A stretch of 64,000 nucleotides of DNA from Streptomyces bottropensis ATCC 25435 (GCF_000383595.1 NZ_KB911581.1:3168265-3232264), one strand, 5' to 3'; shown: positions 1 through 9,327, numbered from the stretch's first letter. Program-made: numbers and translations. Notes: generated by a model not told the origin, from the letters alone.

Positions 1-534
1 GGCGATCGAGACGGACACCGTCCGCATGTTCGGCAGACCGTCCTCGGCGTGCCAGGTCTCGAAGTCGGAGTGCCAGTAGAAGCCGGAGGCACCGAACCCC
101 GGCTTGACGTTGATCCGCGACTGGTGGACGTAGACGTCCGAGCCGAGGATCTGCCGGGCCCGTCCGACGACCCGCTCGTCGCGCACGAGCCGGGCGAAGA
201 TCTCGCTGATCCGGTGCACCTCGAAGACCGACCGGATCTCCTGCGACTGCGGCTCGACGATCGAGCGCTCGTCGGCGCGGATGGCGGGATCGGCGACGAG
301 CCGCTCCAGCTCCTGCCGGTAGACGGCGACCTCGTCCGGCGCGATGAGCTGCTCGACGGGCAGGAAGCCGTCGCGCTCGTAGGCCTGGAGTTCGGCGAGG
401 GAGACCGGGCCGGGCGTGGCCGGGGAGCCCCAGACGACCGGGTCCTGACGCGGGACCGACACCTCGGTGGCCCCACGGCTGGGGTAGAGGTCGGGCAGGG
501 TGGTGGCAGTGTTCATCGTGGTGGTCGTGGTCAT
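1..534 (-). CDS. ectD: Ectoine hydroxylase EctD (partial, N-terminal 178 residues)
   Basis: Fe(II)/2-oxoglutarate dioxygenase that converts ectoine to 5-hydroxyectoine in the cytoplasm. The visible part ends in the EctD signature around residues 152-170 (FYWHSDFETWH, then EDGLPNMR), whose HxD pair supplies two of the three iron ligands; the distal His lies beyond the window. The family is about 295 residues, so about 40 percent is missing only because the window ends. I chose the ATG at 534 because AGGAGG lies 12 bases upstream; a second in-frame ATG at 516 is possible. It follows ectC by 7 bases, so it is the last gene of ectABCD and the strain should make hydroxyectoine. Confidence 0.95.
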   Translation of the reverse strand, partial: MTTTTTMNTATTLPDLYPSRGATEVSVPRQDPVVWGSPATPGPVSLAELQAYERDGFLPVEQLIAPDEVAVYRQELERLVADPAIRADERSIVEPQSQEIRSVFEVHRISEIFARLVRDERVVGRARQILGSDVYVHQSRINVKPGFGASGFYWHSDFETWHAEDGLPNMRTVSVSIA

Positions 535-541
535 GGTGATG

Positions 542-946
542 TCACACCTCCTCGGGCTCGGTGAGCAGCGGGTAGACGCCGTTCTCGTCGTGGTCCTCCC
601 GGCCGGTCACGGGCGGGTTGAACACGCAGATGCAGCGGAAGTCCTCCTTCACCCGCAGCGTGTGCCGCTCGTGCCCGTCGAGGAGGTACATGGTGCCGGG
701 CGTGATCGTGTAACTCCGCCCGTTCTCCTGGTCGGTGAGCTCGGCCTCGCCCTCGACGCACACGACGGCCTCGACGTGGTTCGCGTACCACATCGACGTC
801 TCGGTCCCCGCGTACAGGACCGTCTCGTGGAGGGAGAAGCCGACCCGCTCCCGGGCGAGCACGATCCGCTTGCTCTCCCAGGTGCCGGACGCCGACTTCA
901 CATGCCGGTCGGTTCCTTCGATGTCCTTGAACGAACGGACGATCAC
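542..946 (-). CDS. ectC: L-ectoine synthase EctC
   Basis: Cupin-fold enzyme that cyclises N-gamma-acetyl-diaminobutyrate to ectoine by loss of water, the last step of ectoine formation. The 134 residues match the usual family length. The start [12 protein letters not shown], the central [17 protein letters not shown] and the [15 protein letters not shown] cupin segment are typical. It starts with GTG at 946, preceded by AGGAGG 12 bases upstream. It lies between ectB (67-base gap) and ectD (7-base gap) and is surely co-transcribed with them. Confidence 0.97.
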   Translation of the reverse strand: MIVRSFKDIEGTDRHVKSASGTWESKRIVLARERVGFSLHETVLYAGTETSMWYANHVEAVVCVEGEAELTDQENGRSYTITPGTMYLLDGHERHTLRVKEDFRCICVFNPPVTGREDHDENGVYPLLTEPEEV

Positions 947-959
947 GGTGTTGCGATGC

Positions 960-1000
960 CTCCTAGTTAGGTGCTTCAGGTGCTTCAGGTGCTCGGGGTG
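960..1000. repeat. Short tandem repeat in the ectB-ectC gap
   Basis: The 67-base gap between ectB and ectC contains about three near-identical 10-base units (ggtgcttcag type, plus strand about 970-995). They lie just upstream of the ectC ribosome site on the transcript. No function is evident; slippage could change the spacing. Confidence 0.5.
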
Positions 1001-1013
1001 GTCCGGTGCGGTC

Positions 1014-2285
1014 TCAGACCGTCTCCCGCACGGCCCGGGCGAGGACGCGCAGCCCCTCGTCCAGTTCCTCGGGGGTGATGGTGAGAGCGGGCAGCAGTTT
1101 GACGACCTCGCTCTCCGGGCCGGACGTCTCGATCAGCAGCCCCAGCTCGAAGGCCCGGTGGGCGACCCGTCCCGCGCGGGCCTTGTCGTGGAACTCCAGG
1201 CCCCACACCAGGCCGCGGCCCCGGTACTCCTTCACGTCGGCGAGGTTCTCCTCGGTGATCGAGATCAGCGCCTCCTCGACCTGCTCACCGCGCGCCCGGG
1301 TCTGCTTCTCCATGGCGGAACCGTCCGCCCAGTACGCCTCCAGGGCGGCCGTCGCCGTCACGAACGCCGGGTTGTTGCCGCGGAAGGTGCCGTTGTGCTC
1401 GCCCGGCTCCCAGATGTCCAGCTCCGGCTTGAACAGGCACAGCGACATCGGCAGCCCGTAGCCGCTGATGGACTTGGAGACGGTCACGATGTCGGGGGTG
1501 ATGCCCGACTCCTCGAACGAGAAGAAGGCACCCGTGCGACCGCAGCCCATCTGGATGTCGTCGACGATCAGCAGCATGTCCTGCCGCTCGCACAGCGCGG
1601 CCAGCGCCCGCAGCCACTCCGGGCGGGCGACGTTGATGCCGCCCTCGCCCTGCACGGTCTCCACGATCACCGCGGCGGGCTTGTTCAGCCCGGAGCCCTG
1701 GTCCTCCAGCAGTCGCTCGAACCACAGGAAGTCCTCGACCGTGCCGTCGAAGTAGTTGTCGAAGGGCATCGGGGTGCCGTGCACCAGCGGGATGCCCGCC
1801 CCGGCCCGCTTGAAGGCGTTGCCGGTCACGGCCAGCGAGCCGAGCGACATGCCGTGGAAGGCGTTCGTGAACGACACGACCGACTCCCGGCCCTTCACCT
1901 TCCGCGCCAGCTTCAGCGCCGACTCCACCGCGTTGGTGCCCGTCGGACCCGGGAACATCACCTTGTACGGCAGGTCGCGCGGTCGCAGCACCAGGTTCTG
2001 GAAGGACTCCAGGAACGCCCGCTTGGCGGTCGTCGACATGTCGAGCCCGTGGGTGACGCCGTCCCGCTCCAGGTAGTCGATGAGCGCGCGTTTGAGTACG
2101 GGGTTGTTGTGGCCGTAGTTGAGTGAACCGGCGCCGGCGAAGAAGTCCAGGTACGTGTGGCCGTCCTCGTCGAACATGCGGCTGCCCTGCGCGCGGTCGA
2201 AGACGGTGGGCCAGCCGCGGCAGTAGCTGCGCACCTCGGACTCCAGGGTCTCGAAGACGCTCAGGTCGGGCTGGGTGATGGTCAC
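1014..2285 (-). CDS. ectB: Diaminobutyrate-2-oxoglutarate transaminase EctB
   Basis: PLP-dependent class III aminotransferase that makes L-2,4-diaminobutyrate from aspartate semialdehyde and glutamate, the first ectoine-specific step. The protein has 423 residues, the family length. Visible landmarks are [14 protein letters not shown] near the N-terminus, the pyridoxal region [15 protein letters not shown] and the lysine-bearing [13 protein letters not shown]. The GTG at 2285 is taken as start because GAGGAG lies 9 bases upstream and the product then begins [12 protein letters not shown]. It sits between ectA and ectC. Confidence 0.97.
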   Translation of the reverse strand: MTITQPDLSVFETLESEVRSYCRGWPTVFDRAQGSRMFDEDGHTYLDFFAGAGSLNYGHNNPVLKRALIDYLERDGVTHGLDMSTTAKRAFLESFQNLVLRPRDLPYKVMFPGPTGTNAVESALKLARKVKGRESVVSFTNAFHGMSLGSLAVTGNAFKRAGAGIPLVHGTPMPFDNYFDGTVEDFLWFERLLEDQGSGLNKPAAVIVETVQGEGGINVARPEWLRALAALCERQDMLLIVDDIQMGCGRTGAFFSFEESGITPDIVTVSKSISGYGLPMSLCLFKPELDIWEPGEHNGTFRGNNPAFVTATAALEAYWADGSAMEKQTRARGEQVEEALISITEENLADVKEYRGRGLVWGLEFHDKARAGRVAHRAFELGLLIETSGPESEVVKLLPALTITPEELDEGLRVLARAVRETV

Positions 2286-2350
2286 GTCGAATCGCTCCTC
2301 GGTGCGTGGGGGGAGGGAGAGGAAGGGGGGAGGGGGAGTGCGGGTGGTGC

Positions 2351-2902
2351 TCAGAAGGACAGCGGTCCGATGCGGTGGAGCATCTCGGGCGGGTGCGGGC
2401 CGTCCGGGAAGTCCCCCGCCTCGAACAGCACCGTGCGCTCGATGTCCGCGCCATGACGGGCGGCGAACCCGGCGAACAGACGCTCGGAGGCGGTGTTGCC
2501 CGGCGTGATGGTGGTCTCGACGGTGGTCAGGGGGTGCCGTCGTGCGACCCGCTCGGTCAGTCCGTCCAGCAGCGCCGCCGCGAGGCCGAGCCCCCGGTGC
2601 GCCTCGTCGACGGCCACCTGCCACACGAGCAGGGTGTCCGGCCGCTCGGGCCGCACATACCCGGTCACGAACCCGACCGGCTCTCCGGAGTCGTCCCGCG
2701 CCACCACCGAGGTGTCGGCGAAGTCCCGGCACCACAGCAGATAGCTGTACGAGGAGTTCAGGTCGAGGGCTCCGGAGTCCCCGGCGATGCGCCACAGCGC
2801 AGCGCCGTCCGCCACGCTCGGGCGGTCGATCCGAATCCCTTCTGCGATTTTCTGAGGGGCTTCCAGGGGTTGGGTGTGCAGGTCTGCTTGTGCGGCGGTC
2901 AT
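2351..2902 (-). CDS. ectA: L-2,4-diaminobutyrate acetyltransferase EctA
   Basis: GNAT-family acetyltransferase that uses acetyl-CoA to make N-gamma-acetyl-diaminobutyrate for EctC. The 183 residues carry the EctA block LDLNSSYSYLLWCRDFA and the GNAT acetyl-CoA loop HRGLGLAAALLDGL, followed by TTITPGNTASERLF. The ATG at 2902 gives MTAAQADLHTQ, the usual family start; the frame stays open further upstream, but that part is not EctA-like. The ribosome site is weak. It is the first gene of ectABCD, so the promoter must lie in 2903-3150. Confidence 0.96.
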   Translation of the reverse strand: MTAAQADLHTQPLEAPQKIAEGIRIDRPSVADGAALWRIAGDSGALDLNSSYSYLLWCRDFADTSVVARDDSGEPVGFVTGYVRPERPDTLLVWQVAVDEAHRGLGLAAALLDGLTERVARRHPLTTVETTITPGNTASERLFAGFAARHGADIERTVLFEAGDFPDGPHPPEMLHRIGPLSF

Positions 2903-2967
2903 GCGGCTTGAATTTACCCAGCGGAAATTCGAATTGCATCGCCCTGCGGGGTTACGTATGCGCCGAG

Positions 2968-2983
2968 CGCGTGTTATCACGCG
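2968..2983. promoter_or_regulatory. Perfect 6-bp inverted repeat upstream of ectA (candidate operator)
   Basis: CGCGTG-TTAT-CACGCG is an exact inverted repeat 66-81 bases upstream of the ectA ATG, in the only gap that can hold the ectABCD promoter. The 354-base gap 2903-3256 is AT-richer than its surroundings. I see no convincing -35/-10 pair. Confidence 0.35.
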
Positions 2984-3150
2984 GGCGCGAGCGCTCCGTC
3001 GAACCCGGGTGGATCTGATGCTTTTCGTCCGGAAATTACCGTACGAAAGGGGCGCGCTGTGGAGTCGGTCACACAGGTGAAACCCTCACGAGATCTGCTC
3101 GAATTACGCCCCACCGCGTTCGCGAAATCTTTGCGTTTAGGGAAGGGCGG

Positions 3151-3182
3151 AGCGGGCAGAAGAATACGGGGTTCTACCCGCT
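3151..3182 (-). terminator. Hairpin terminator of the class V aminotransferase gene
   Basis: On the minus-strand transcript the arms AGCGGGTAGAA and TTCTGCCCGCT pair over 11 bp with one G-U, around a 10-base loop. It lies 75 bases after the stop codon at 3257 and separates that gene from the ect promoter. There is no U-tract, as is common in Streptomyces. Confidence 0.55.
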
Positions 3183-3183
3183 G

Positions 3184-3196
3184 AATTCACTGAATT
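3184..3196. promoter_or_regulatory. AT-rich palindrome AATTCA-C-TGAATT
   Basis: A perfect 13-base palindrome lies between the aminotransferase stop and the hairpin at 3151-3182, unusual in such GC-rich DNA. It could be a regulator site for the ect promoter, but it is about 280 bases from ectA, so this is only a possibility. Confidence 0.25.
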
Positions 3197-3256
3197 GCCC
3201 CGTGGAAGATATCGGAAATTCCAGAGGGGCCTTTTCGCGCCCAGCTGTCCGCCGCG

Positions 3257-4357
3257 CTACGCCCAGGCCTGCGCCGCCGCGCGGCGGGCCCCTTCCGGAT
3301 CGACCGTCCCGCCGTGCTCGGCCAGCGCCGCTCCCAGCCCGGCGAGGGCCGCGTGCACGACCTGAGGGGTCGCGTCGGCGCCGTAGTGGTTCACGCGGAT
3401 CATCTCCGAGGCGAGGGTGCCGCCGCCCGCGGCCAGCGGCAGGGCCGGGTCCGCGGCGAGCGCCTTGGCGACCAGCTCCGCCGCGTCGGCCCCTGCGGGC
3501 GCCCGCAGGGTCGTGGCCACGGGCGCCGCGTCGGCCGCCGCGTGGACGTACGGCTCCAGACCGCCGCCCAGCGCGAGCGCCCCCGCCCGGGTCGCCGCGG
3601 CGGCGGACGCGTGCCGGGACATCACCGTGTCGAGCCCCTCCGTCTCGACGCGCTCCAGACACGCCTCCAGCGCCAGCATCTCCAGCTGGGCCGGCGCGTG
3701 CAGGAGCGCGCGGCGGCCGCCGTCGATCCAGCGCTCCTTCCAGTCCAGCAGGGAGAGGTAGGAGCGGCGCGGGGCGCGCGGGTTGGCCGCCATCCGCGCC
3801 CACGCCCGCTCGCTCACGGAGATCGCCGACACCCCGGCCGGCCCGCCCATGGCCTTCTGTGCGCCGATGACGCACAGGTCGACACCCCACGCGTCCGGCA
3901 GTACCGGCTCGGCGCCGACGGAGGCGACCGCGTCCAGGTAGAACAGGGCGCCCTGCGCGCGGACGACCTCGCCGATCTCCGCCACGGGGTTGGTGTTCCC
4001 GGTCGCCGCCTCGGCGTGGACCAGTGAGACGAAGTCGATCGCCGGGTGCGCGGCGAAGGCCTCCCGGATCCGCGCGGCCGTGACCGCCGTGTGGAAGGGG
4101 ACGGCCAGGTCGATCACGCTCGCCCCGCAGTCCCGCAGCCAGTCGCCGAAGGTCTGCCCGTACGGGCCGGTGATCACGTTCAGCGCGGTCGTGCCGGGCC
4201 CGGCGGCCCCGCGGATCGCGCCCTCCAGCGGCAGCAGCGCCTCGCCCTGGGTGATCACGACGTCCTGCGTGGTGGAGAGCAGCCGGGCCACCCGGTCCTC
4301 GATCGACGCGAAGTGTGCCGCGCTCAGCGGGGCCAGATCCAGAAACGGGTGTGTCAC
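3257..4357 (-). CDS. Class V PLP-dependent aminotransferase (serine/alanine-glyoxylate type)
   Basis: A 366-residue fold-type I PLP enzyme of the class V family (serine-glyoxylate, alanine-glyoxylate and ureidoglycine aminotransferases). The Schiff-base lysine lies in DLCVIGAQKAMGGPAG (about residue 188). VSLVHAEAATGNTNPV and LFYLDAVASVGAEP form the usual cofactor-binding strands. Substrate cannot be told from sequence. GTG at 4357 is preceded by GAAGAGAG. It is read away from the ABC-transporter operon that begins at 4532; sharing a 174-base divergent gap suggests, but does not prove, that both serve amino-acid use. Confidence 0.85.
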   Translation of the reverse strand: MTHPFLDLAPLSAAHFASIEDRVARLLSTTQDVVITQGEALLPLEGAIRGAAGPGTTALNVITGPYGQTFGDWLRDCGASVIDLAVPFHTAVTAARIREAFAAHPAIDFVSLVHAEAATGNTNPVAEIGEVVRAQGALFYLDAVASVGAEPVLPDAWGVDLCVIGAQKAMGGPAGVSAISVSERAWARMAANPRAPRRSYLSLLDWKERWIDGGRRALLHAPAQLEMLALEACLERVETEGLDTVMSRHASAAAATRAGALALGGGLEPYVHAAADAAPVATTLRAPAGADAAELVAKALAADPALPLAAGGGTLASEMIRVNHYGADATPQVVHAALAGLGAALAEHGGTVDPEGARRAAAQAWA

Positions 4358-4468
4358 GGGGTGCTCTCTTCACCTATGGGGTAGATGGTGTCGAGGGTAC
4401 CGACGGCACCCTCGCCCCCCTCACCGGCGACATCCGAGGTCAAGAGGCCCGGTACCCATCGGATTGGT

Positions 4469-4496
4469 TTGGGGAAGTCAAACATCTCCTTATAAT
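4469..4496 (+). promoter_or_regulatory. Promoter of the amino-acid ABC transporter operon
   Basis: TATAAT at 4491-4496 is a perfect -10 hexamer, rare in this GC-rich genome. TTGGGG at 4469-4474, 16 bases upstream, is a weak -35. The start would fall near 4503, giving a leader of about 30 bases before the GTG at 4532. Confidence 0.55.
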
Positions 4497-4531
4497 CGGT
4501 TGTCTCAAGTCCCCTTACAGGAGGTCTCCCC

Positions 4532-5386
4532 GTGAACTCGGTCCTCGGACGCCGGACCCGCACCCTGGCCGCCACCACCGCCGCGGCCGGACTGCTGCTC
4601 GTGGCCGGCTGTGGCTCGGAGGGCGACGGCGGCAGCGGCGGCACCAAGACCGCGGCCGGCGGGGTCGAGCTGGTGAAGGCCGGTCAGCTCACGACCTGCA
4701 CGCACCTGCCGTACCCGCCCTTCCAGTCGGAGATCGACGGCAAGGTGCAGGGCTTCGACGTGTCGCTGATCGACCTCGTCGCCGAGGACCTCGGTGTGAA
4801 GCAGGACATCATCGACCAGCCCTTCGAGAACTTCAAGACCGGCGGATCCCTCAACTCCGGCCAGTGCGACCTCGCCGCGGCCGGTATGACGATCACCGAC
4901 GAGCGCAAGAAGAACGTCGACTTCTCCGACCCGTACTTCGAGGCCACCCAGGCCGTCCTTGCCGACAAGAAGGCCGGCATCGCCTCCTTCGCCGACCTCA
5001 AGGGCAAGAAGGTCGGCACCCAGGCGCAGACCACGGGCGAGGACTACGCCAAGAGCAAGGGAATCGACTCGGTCTCCTTCGAGTCCTCCGACGCCGTCCT
5101 CAACGGCCTGCGCACCAAGCAGGTCGACGCCGTGATCATCGACTACCCGGTCGTCCAGGGCTGGCTCAAGGACAAGGCGAACGCCGCCGCCTTCGAGGTC
5201 GCCGAGCAGATCAACACCGGTGAGGAGTACGGCTTCACGGTGAAGAAGGGCAACACCAAGCTCGTCGCCGCCATCAACAAGGCGCTGTCCGAGGCCAAGT
5301 CCGACGGCACGTACAAGAAGCTGTACGAGCAGTGGATCGGTCCGTACGACGAGGACGCCGCCTCCGCCTCCCCGTCCGCCTCATGA
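4532..5386 (+). CDS. Amino-acid ABC transporter substrate-binding lipoprotein
   Basis: Family 3 periplasmic-type binding protein that captures a polar amino acid or similar solute outside the membrane. The signal peptide ends in a lipobox LLLVAGC (Cys27), so it is membrane-anchored. The mature part shows the family 3 core: FDVSLIDLVAEDLGV, the CDLAAAGMTITDERK strand and the LKGKKVGTQAQTTGEDY hinge. Family members bind glutamate, cystine, lysine/arginine or compatible solutes; I cannot assign one. GTG at 4532 follows AGGAGG. Its stop overlaps the permease start (ATGA). Confidence 0.88.
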   Translation: MNSVLGRRTRTLAATTAAAGLLLVAGCGSEGDGGSGGTKTAAGGVELVKAGQLTTCTHLPYPPFQSEIDGKVQGFDVSLIDLVAEDLGVKQDIIDQPFENFKTGGSLNSGQCDLAAAGMTITDERKKNVDFSDPYFEATQAVLADKKAGIASFADLKGKKVGTQAQTTGEDYAKSKGIDSVSFESSDAVLNGLRTKQVDAVIIDYPVVQGWLKDKANAAAFEVAEQINTGEEYGFTVKKGNTKLVAAINKALSEAKSDGTYKKLYEQWIGPYDEDAASASPSAS

Positions 5387-6222
5387 GCGTGGCCGACCCC
5401 GACACACCGCTCCAGCCGCGGAAGAAGGGCCTGAGCCGGAGCCGTAGGCGCGCTCTCTCCCAGGGCGCGCAGTACGTGCTGTTCGTCGCGGCCGTCGTCG
5501 CCTTCGCGGTGTCGGCCGACTGGGCCCGGCTGAAGAACCAGTTCGCCCAGTGGGACATCGCCGAGCAGATGTTCCCCGAGGTCATCACGCTGGCGCTGAA
5601 GAACACCGTGCTGTACACGCTGTCCGGCTTCGTGTTCGGGCTCGTCCTCGGCATGGTCGTCGCGCTGATGCGGCTGTCGTCGGTGGGCCCGTACCGCTGG
5701 TTCGCCGGCGTGTACATCGAGATCTTCCGGGGCCTGCCCGCCCTGCTGATCTTCATCTTCATCGGCGTCGCCGTCCCGCTGGCCTTCCCCGGCACGGAGA
5801 TCCCCGGCGGCACCTACGGCAAGGTCGCCCTCGCGCTCGGTCTGGTGGCCGCCGCGTACATGGCGGAGACGATCCGCGCGGGCATCCAGGCGGTCCCCAA
5901 GGGGCAGCTGGAGGCGGCCCGTTCGCTGGGCTTCTCACCCGCGCGCGCGATGGTCTCGATCGTCATCCCGCAGGCGTTCCGGATCATCCTCCCGCCGCTC
6001 ACCAACGAACTGGTGCTCCTGTTCAAGGACTCCTCGCTCGTGCTGTTCCTCGGCGTCACGCTGGAGGAGCGCGAACTGTCCAAGTACGGCCGCGACCTGG
6101 CCAGTACCACCGCCAACTCCACGCCGATCCTGGTCGCGGGCCTGTGCTACCTGCTGGTGACCATCCCGCTCGGCTTCGTCGTACGCCGTATGGAGGCCAA
6201 GGCCCAGGAGGCCGTGAAATGA
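5383..6222 (+). CDS. Amino-acid ABC transporter permease
   Basis: Inner-membrane subunit of a polar amino-acid uptake system, 279 residues. It has an N-terminal membrane segment (about residues 25-45), then the HisM/GlnP-type core with [20 protein letters not shown] and the EAA loop [22 protein letters not shown] that docks on the ATPase. I chose ATG 5383, which overlaps the upstream stop by ATGA. It is the only permease of the operon, so it probably forms a homodimer. Confidence 0.9.
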   Translation: MSVADPDTPLQPRKKGLSRSRRRALSQGAQYVLFVAAVVAFAVSADWARLKNQFAQWDIAEQMFPEVITLALKNTVLYTLSGFVFGLVLGMVVALMRLSSVGPYRWFAGVYIEIFRGLPALLIFIFIGVAVPLAFPGTEIPGGTYGKVALALGLVAAAYMAETIRAGIQAVPKGQLEAARSLGFSPARAMVSIVIPQAFRIILPPLTNELVLLFKDSSLVLFLGVTLEERELSKYGRDLASTTANSTPILVAGLCYLLVTIPLGFVVRRMEAKAQEAVK

Positions 6223-7031
6223 CCGAGAAGACCCTCGGCGGGACGTCCCCCGGCGGGCGCGCGGAGATCGAAGTACGCGGTCTGCACAAGTCGTTCGGCA
6301 CCAACGAGGTACTGAAGGGCATCGACCTGGAGATCGGGCGCGGCGAGGTGGTGTGCGTCATCGGCCCGTCGGGCTCCGGCAAGTCGACCCTCCTGCGCTG
6401 CGTGAACCTCCTGGAGGAGCCGACGAAGGGCCAGGTCTTCGTCGGCGGCACCGAACTCACCGACCCCGACGTCGACATCGACGCGGTACGCCGCCGGATC
6501 GGCATGGTCTTCCAGCAGTTCAACCTCTTCCCCCACCTCACGGTGACCGAGAACCTCACGCTGCCGCAGCGCAGGGTGCTCAGGCGCGGCAAGGCCGACG
6601 CGGCGAAGGTGGCCGCCGAGAACCTGGAGCGCGTGGGCCTGTCCGAGAAGGCGGACGCCTACCCGGCCTCGCTCTCCGGCGGCCAGCAGCAGCGGGTCGC
6701 GATCGCCCGCTCGCTGTCGATGGGCCCCGAGGTGATGCTCTTCGACGAGCCGACCTCCGCCCTGGACCCGGAGCTGGTCGGGGACGTCCTGGCGGTGATG
6801 CGCATGCTCGCCCGGGAGGGCATGACCATGATGGTCGTGACGCACGAGATGACGTTCGCGCGGGAGGTCGCCGACCGGGTGGTCTTCATGGACGGCGGGG
6901 TCGTCGTCGAGGACGGCACCCCGGACCAGGTCATCGCCCACCCGAGCCACGAGCGGACCCGCCACTTCCTCTCGCGTCTGCTGGACCCGGCGATGGCGGA
7001 CGTGGAAGAGGAGGACGACAGCGCCCCGTAG
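6219..7031 (+). CDS. Amino-acid ABC transporter ATP-binding protein
   Basis: GlnQ/HisP-type ATPase of 270 residues powering the permease encoded just upstream. Walker A is [11 protein letters not shown] (near residue 49), the Q-loop [13 protein letters not shown], the signature [15 protein letters not shown], Walker [16 protein letters not shown] and the switch His in VVTHEM. The ATG at 6219 overlaps the permease stop (ATGA), so the three genes are translated from one mRNA. Confidence 0.93.
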   Translation: MTEKTLGGTSPGGRAEIEVRGLHKSFGTNEVLKGIDLEIGRGEVVCVIGPSGSGKSTLLRCVNLLEEPTKGQVFVGGTELTDPDVDIDAVRRRIGMVFQQFNLFPHLTVTENLTLPQRRVLRRGKADAAKVAAENLERVGLSEKADAYPASLSGGQQQRVAIARSLSMGPEVMLFDEPTSALDPELVGDVLAVMRMLAREGMTMMVVTHEMTFAREVADRVVFMDGGVVVEDGTPDQVIAHPSHERTRHFLSRLLDPAMADVEEEDDSAP

Positions 7032-7098
7032 GACGCCCGGCGGCCGCTCACGCACCCGCGGTCGACAGGGCGCCCCGGGGGAGCCTTATCGTGCGGGC

Positions 7099-8190
7099 AT
7101 GAGCGATCGCGCGGTGCTGCACGTGAAGGGGCGGATCCTCGTCGGTCCGCAGGACGTCCGCGACGAACTGTGGGTCGTGGACGGGCGCATCTCCTACGAC
7201 CGTCCGCACGGCGCCCAGGACGTCCGTACCGTCGAGGGCTGGACGCTCCCCGGCCTGGTCGACGCCCACTGTCACGTGGGCCTCGGGGCGCACGGCCCCG
7301 TCCCCGAGGACATCGCCGAGAAGCAGGCCCTGACCGACCGCGAGGCCGGCACCCTGCTGATCCGCGACGCGGGTTCCCCCTCCGACACCCGCTGGATCGA
7401 CGACCGCGACGACCTCCCGAAGATCATCCGGGCCGGCCGTCACATCGCCCGCACCCGGCGCTACATCCGGAACTTCGCCCACGAGATCGAGCCGGAGGAC
7501 CTCGTCGCGTACGTCGCCCAGGAGGCCCGGCGCGGCGACGGCTGGGTGAAGCTGGTGGGGGACTGGATCGACCGGGGCGTCGGCGACCTGACCGCGTGCT
7601 GGCCCCGGGAGGCCGTCGAGGCGGCCATCGCGGAGGCGCACGTGCTGGGCGCCCGGGTCACCGCCCACTGCTTCGCGGAGGACTCCCTGCGGGACCTCGT
7701 CGAGGCGGGCATCGACTGCGTCGAGCACGCGACGGGGCTGACGGCGGACCTGATCCCGCTCTTCGCCGCCCGCGGGGTCGCCATCGTCCCCACCCTCGTC
7801 AACATCGCCACGTTCCCGGCCATGGCGGACGGCGGCGAGGCCAAGTTCCCGCGCTGGTCCGCCCACATGCGCCGGCTGCACGAACGCCGCTACGACACGG
7901 TCCGCGACGCCTACGACGCCGGCATCCCCGTCTACGTCGGCACCGACGCCGGCGGCTCCCTCGCCCACGGCCTGGTCGCCGCCGAGGTCGCCGAACTGGT
8001 CACCGCCGGGATCCCGCCCGTCGAGGCCCTCGCGGCCACCACCTGGGCCGCCCGCGACTGGCTGGCCCGCCCCGGCCTCACCGAGGGCGCACCCGCCGAC
8101 CTGGTGGTCTACGCGGAGGACCCTCGCACGGACGTACGCGTCCTGGCGGCGCCGTCGAGGGTGGTCCTCGACGGACGGGTGGTCGGCTAG
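7099..8190 (+). CDS. Amidohydrolase family metal-dependent hydrolase
   Basis: A 363-residue cyclic amidohydrolase of the imidazolonepropionase/prolidase-like group. Metal ligands are visible as HCH in GLVDAHCHVG, His in VTAHCFAED, His in CVEHATG and Asp in VGTDAGGSL. It follows the ABC transporter by 67 bases on the same strand and may hydrolyse the imported compound or a metabolite of it; this is inference from position. Substrate unknown. Confidence 0.82.
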   Translation: MSDRAVLHVKGRILVGPQDVRDELWVVDGRISYDRPHGAQDVRTVEGWTLPGLVDAHCHVGLGAHGPVPEDIAEKQALTDREAGTLLIRDAGSPSDTRWIDDRDDLPKIIRAGRHIARTRRYIRNFAHEIEPEDLVAYVAQEARRGDGWVKLVGDWIDRGVGDLTACWPREAVEAAIAEAHVLGARVTAHCFAEDSLRDLVEAGIDCVEHATGLTADLIPLFAARGVAIVPTLVNIATFPAMADGGEAKFPRWSAHMRRLHERRYDTVRDAYDAGIPVYVGTDAGGSLAHGLVAAEVAELVTAGIPPVEALAATTWAARDWLARPGLTEGAPADLVVYAEDPRTDVRVLAAPSRVVLDGRVVG

Positions 8191-8229
8191 GAGCGGCGCC
8201 ACCACCGGCCGCCCCTTTCCTGCTCTCGC

Positions 8230-9327
8230 TCAGCGGTCCGCCAGCGTCATCGCCCGGTCCAGCGCCTGGAGGAAACCGTTGACCGTGACCCGGTCGCGGA
8301 CCGCCAGGCGCAGCCACTCCTCGTCCAGCCCCGGGAAGGTGTCGCCCCGCCGGACGGCATAGCCGAGGCTGCGCAGATGCCGTCGTACGGCGGCCGCGCG
8401 GGGCAGCCGCATCAGCACGAACGGGCCCTCGGCCGGCTCGGCCACGACCAGCCCGTCGGGGGCGAACTCCCGCAGGCCGGCGACCAGATGGTCCCGGTCG
8501 GCGGCGATCCGGCGGGCCGCGTCGGCGGCCTCCGCGAGCGCCCGGTCCGACACGCACGCCTCGGCCGCCGCGAGGGCGGGCGTCGACACCGGCCACAGGG
8601 GCTGCGCCCGCTCCAGCTCGGCGATCGTCCCGGGGGCGGCGAGGACGTACCCGATCCGCAGGCCGGCCAGGCCCCAGGTCTTGGTGAGGCTGCGCAGGAC
8701 GACGAGGCCGGGCACGTCCGTCCGCCCGGCCAGCGCCTCACGCTCCCCGGGCACCGCGTCCATGAACGCCTCGTCGACCACCAGGGTCCGCCCGGGCCGG
8801 GCCAGTCGGGCGACGGACGCCGCCGGGTGCAGCACCGACGTCGGGTTGGTCGGATTGCCGATGACGACCAGGTCCGCGTCCTCGGGCACGGCCGCCGGGT
8901 CCAGCCGGAAACCGTCCGACGCCCGCAGCAGCACCCGGTCCACCGCGTGCCCGGCGTCCCGCAGCGCGGCCTCGGGCTCCGTGAACTGCGGGTGCACGAC
9001 CACGGGCCGACGGACCTTCAGGGCGCGGGCGAGCAGCACGAACGCCTCGGCGGCACCCGCCGTGAGCAGCACCCGGTCCGCCGGCAGCCCGTGCCGGGCC
9101 GCCACAGCCTCCCGCGCCGTCCGCCCGTCGGGGTAGGCGGCCAGCCCGGTCAGCGACCCGGCTATCCGCTCCCGCAGCCAGTCGGGCGGGGTGCCGGCCC
9201 GGACGTTCACGGCGAGGTCGACGAGTCGCGCCCCGTCGTCGCGCACCTCGGCGTCGCCGTGATGGCGGAGGTCGTGCCCCGCGTGCCGGGGGGCGTGGCC
9301 GTTCTCGGTGCCGGGTTCAGTGTGCAT
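8230..9327 (-). CDS. cobC: CobC-like PLP enzyme (threonine-phosphate decarboxylase type)
   Basis: Class I/II PLP-dependent enzyme of the histidinol-phosphate aminotransferase group, in the position of CobC/CobD, which provides the (R)-1-amino-2-propanol phosphate arm of cobalamin. Features are LAVNVRAGTPPDW, the pyridoxal region VVIGNPTNPTSV, VVDEAFMDAVPGE and the Schiff-base lysine in LRSLTKTWGLAGLRIGY. At 365 residues it is a normal length. Its start overlaps the end of the chelatase gene by 11 bases, so the two are co-expressed. Confidence 0.85.
   Translation of the reverse strand: MHTEPGTENGHAPRHAGHDLRHHGDAEVRDDGARLVDLAVNVRAGTPPDWLRERIAGSLTGLAAYPDGRTAREAVAARHGLPADRVLLTAGAAEAFVLLARALKVRRPVVVHPQFTEPEAALRDAGHAVDRVLLRASDGFRLDPAAVPEDADLVVIGNPTNPTSVLHPAASVARLARPGRTLVVDEAFMDAVPGEREALAGRTDVPGLVVLRSLTKTWGLAGLRIGYVLAAPGTIAELERAQPLWPVSTPALAAAEACVSDRALAEAADAARRIAADRDHLVAGLREFAPDGLVVAEPAEGPFVLMRLPRAAAVRRHLRSLGYAVRRGDTFPGLDEEWLRLAVRDRVTVNGFLQALDRAMTLADR

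Noticed and set aside
1014..2939. Long open frame extending ectB upstream through the ectA region
   Set aside because: The extra N-terminus lies antiparallel-frame to ectA and is Arg/Pro/Gly-rich; GAGGAG before the GTG at 2285 and EctB family length fix the start.
4532..8190. Ectoine uptake system EhuABCD
   Set aside because: Only one permease is encoded, and an aminotransferase separates it from ect; family 3 binding proteins have many ligands. Kept only as a possibility in a finding.
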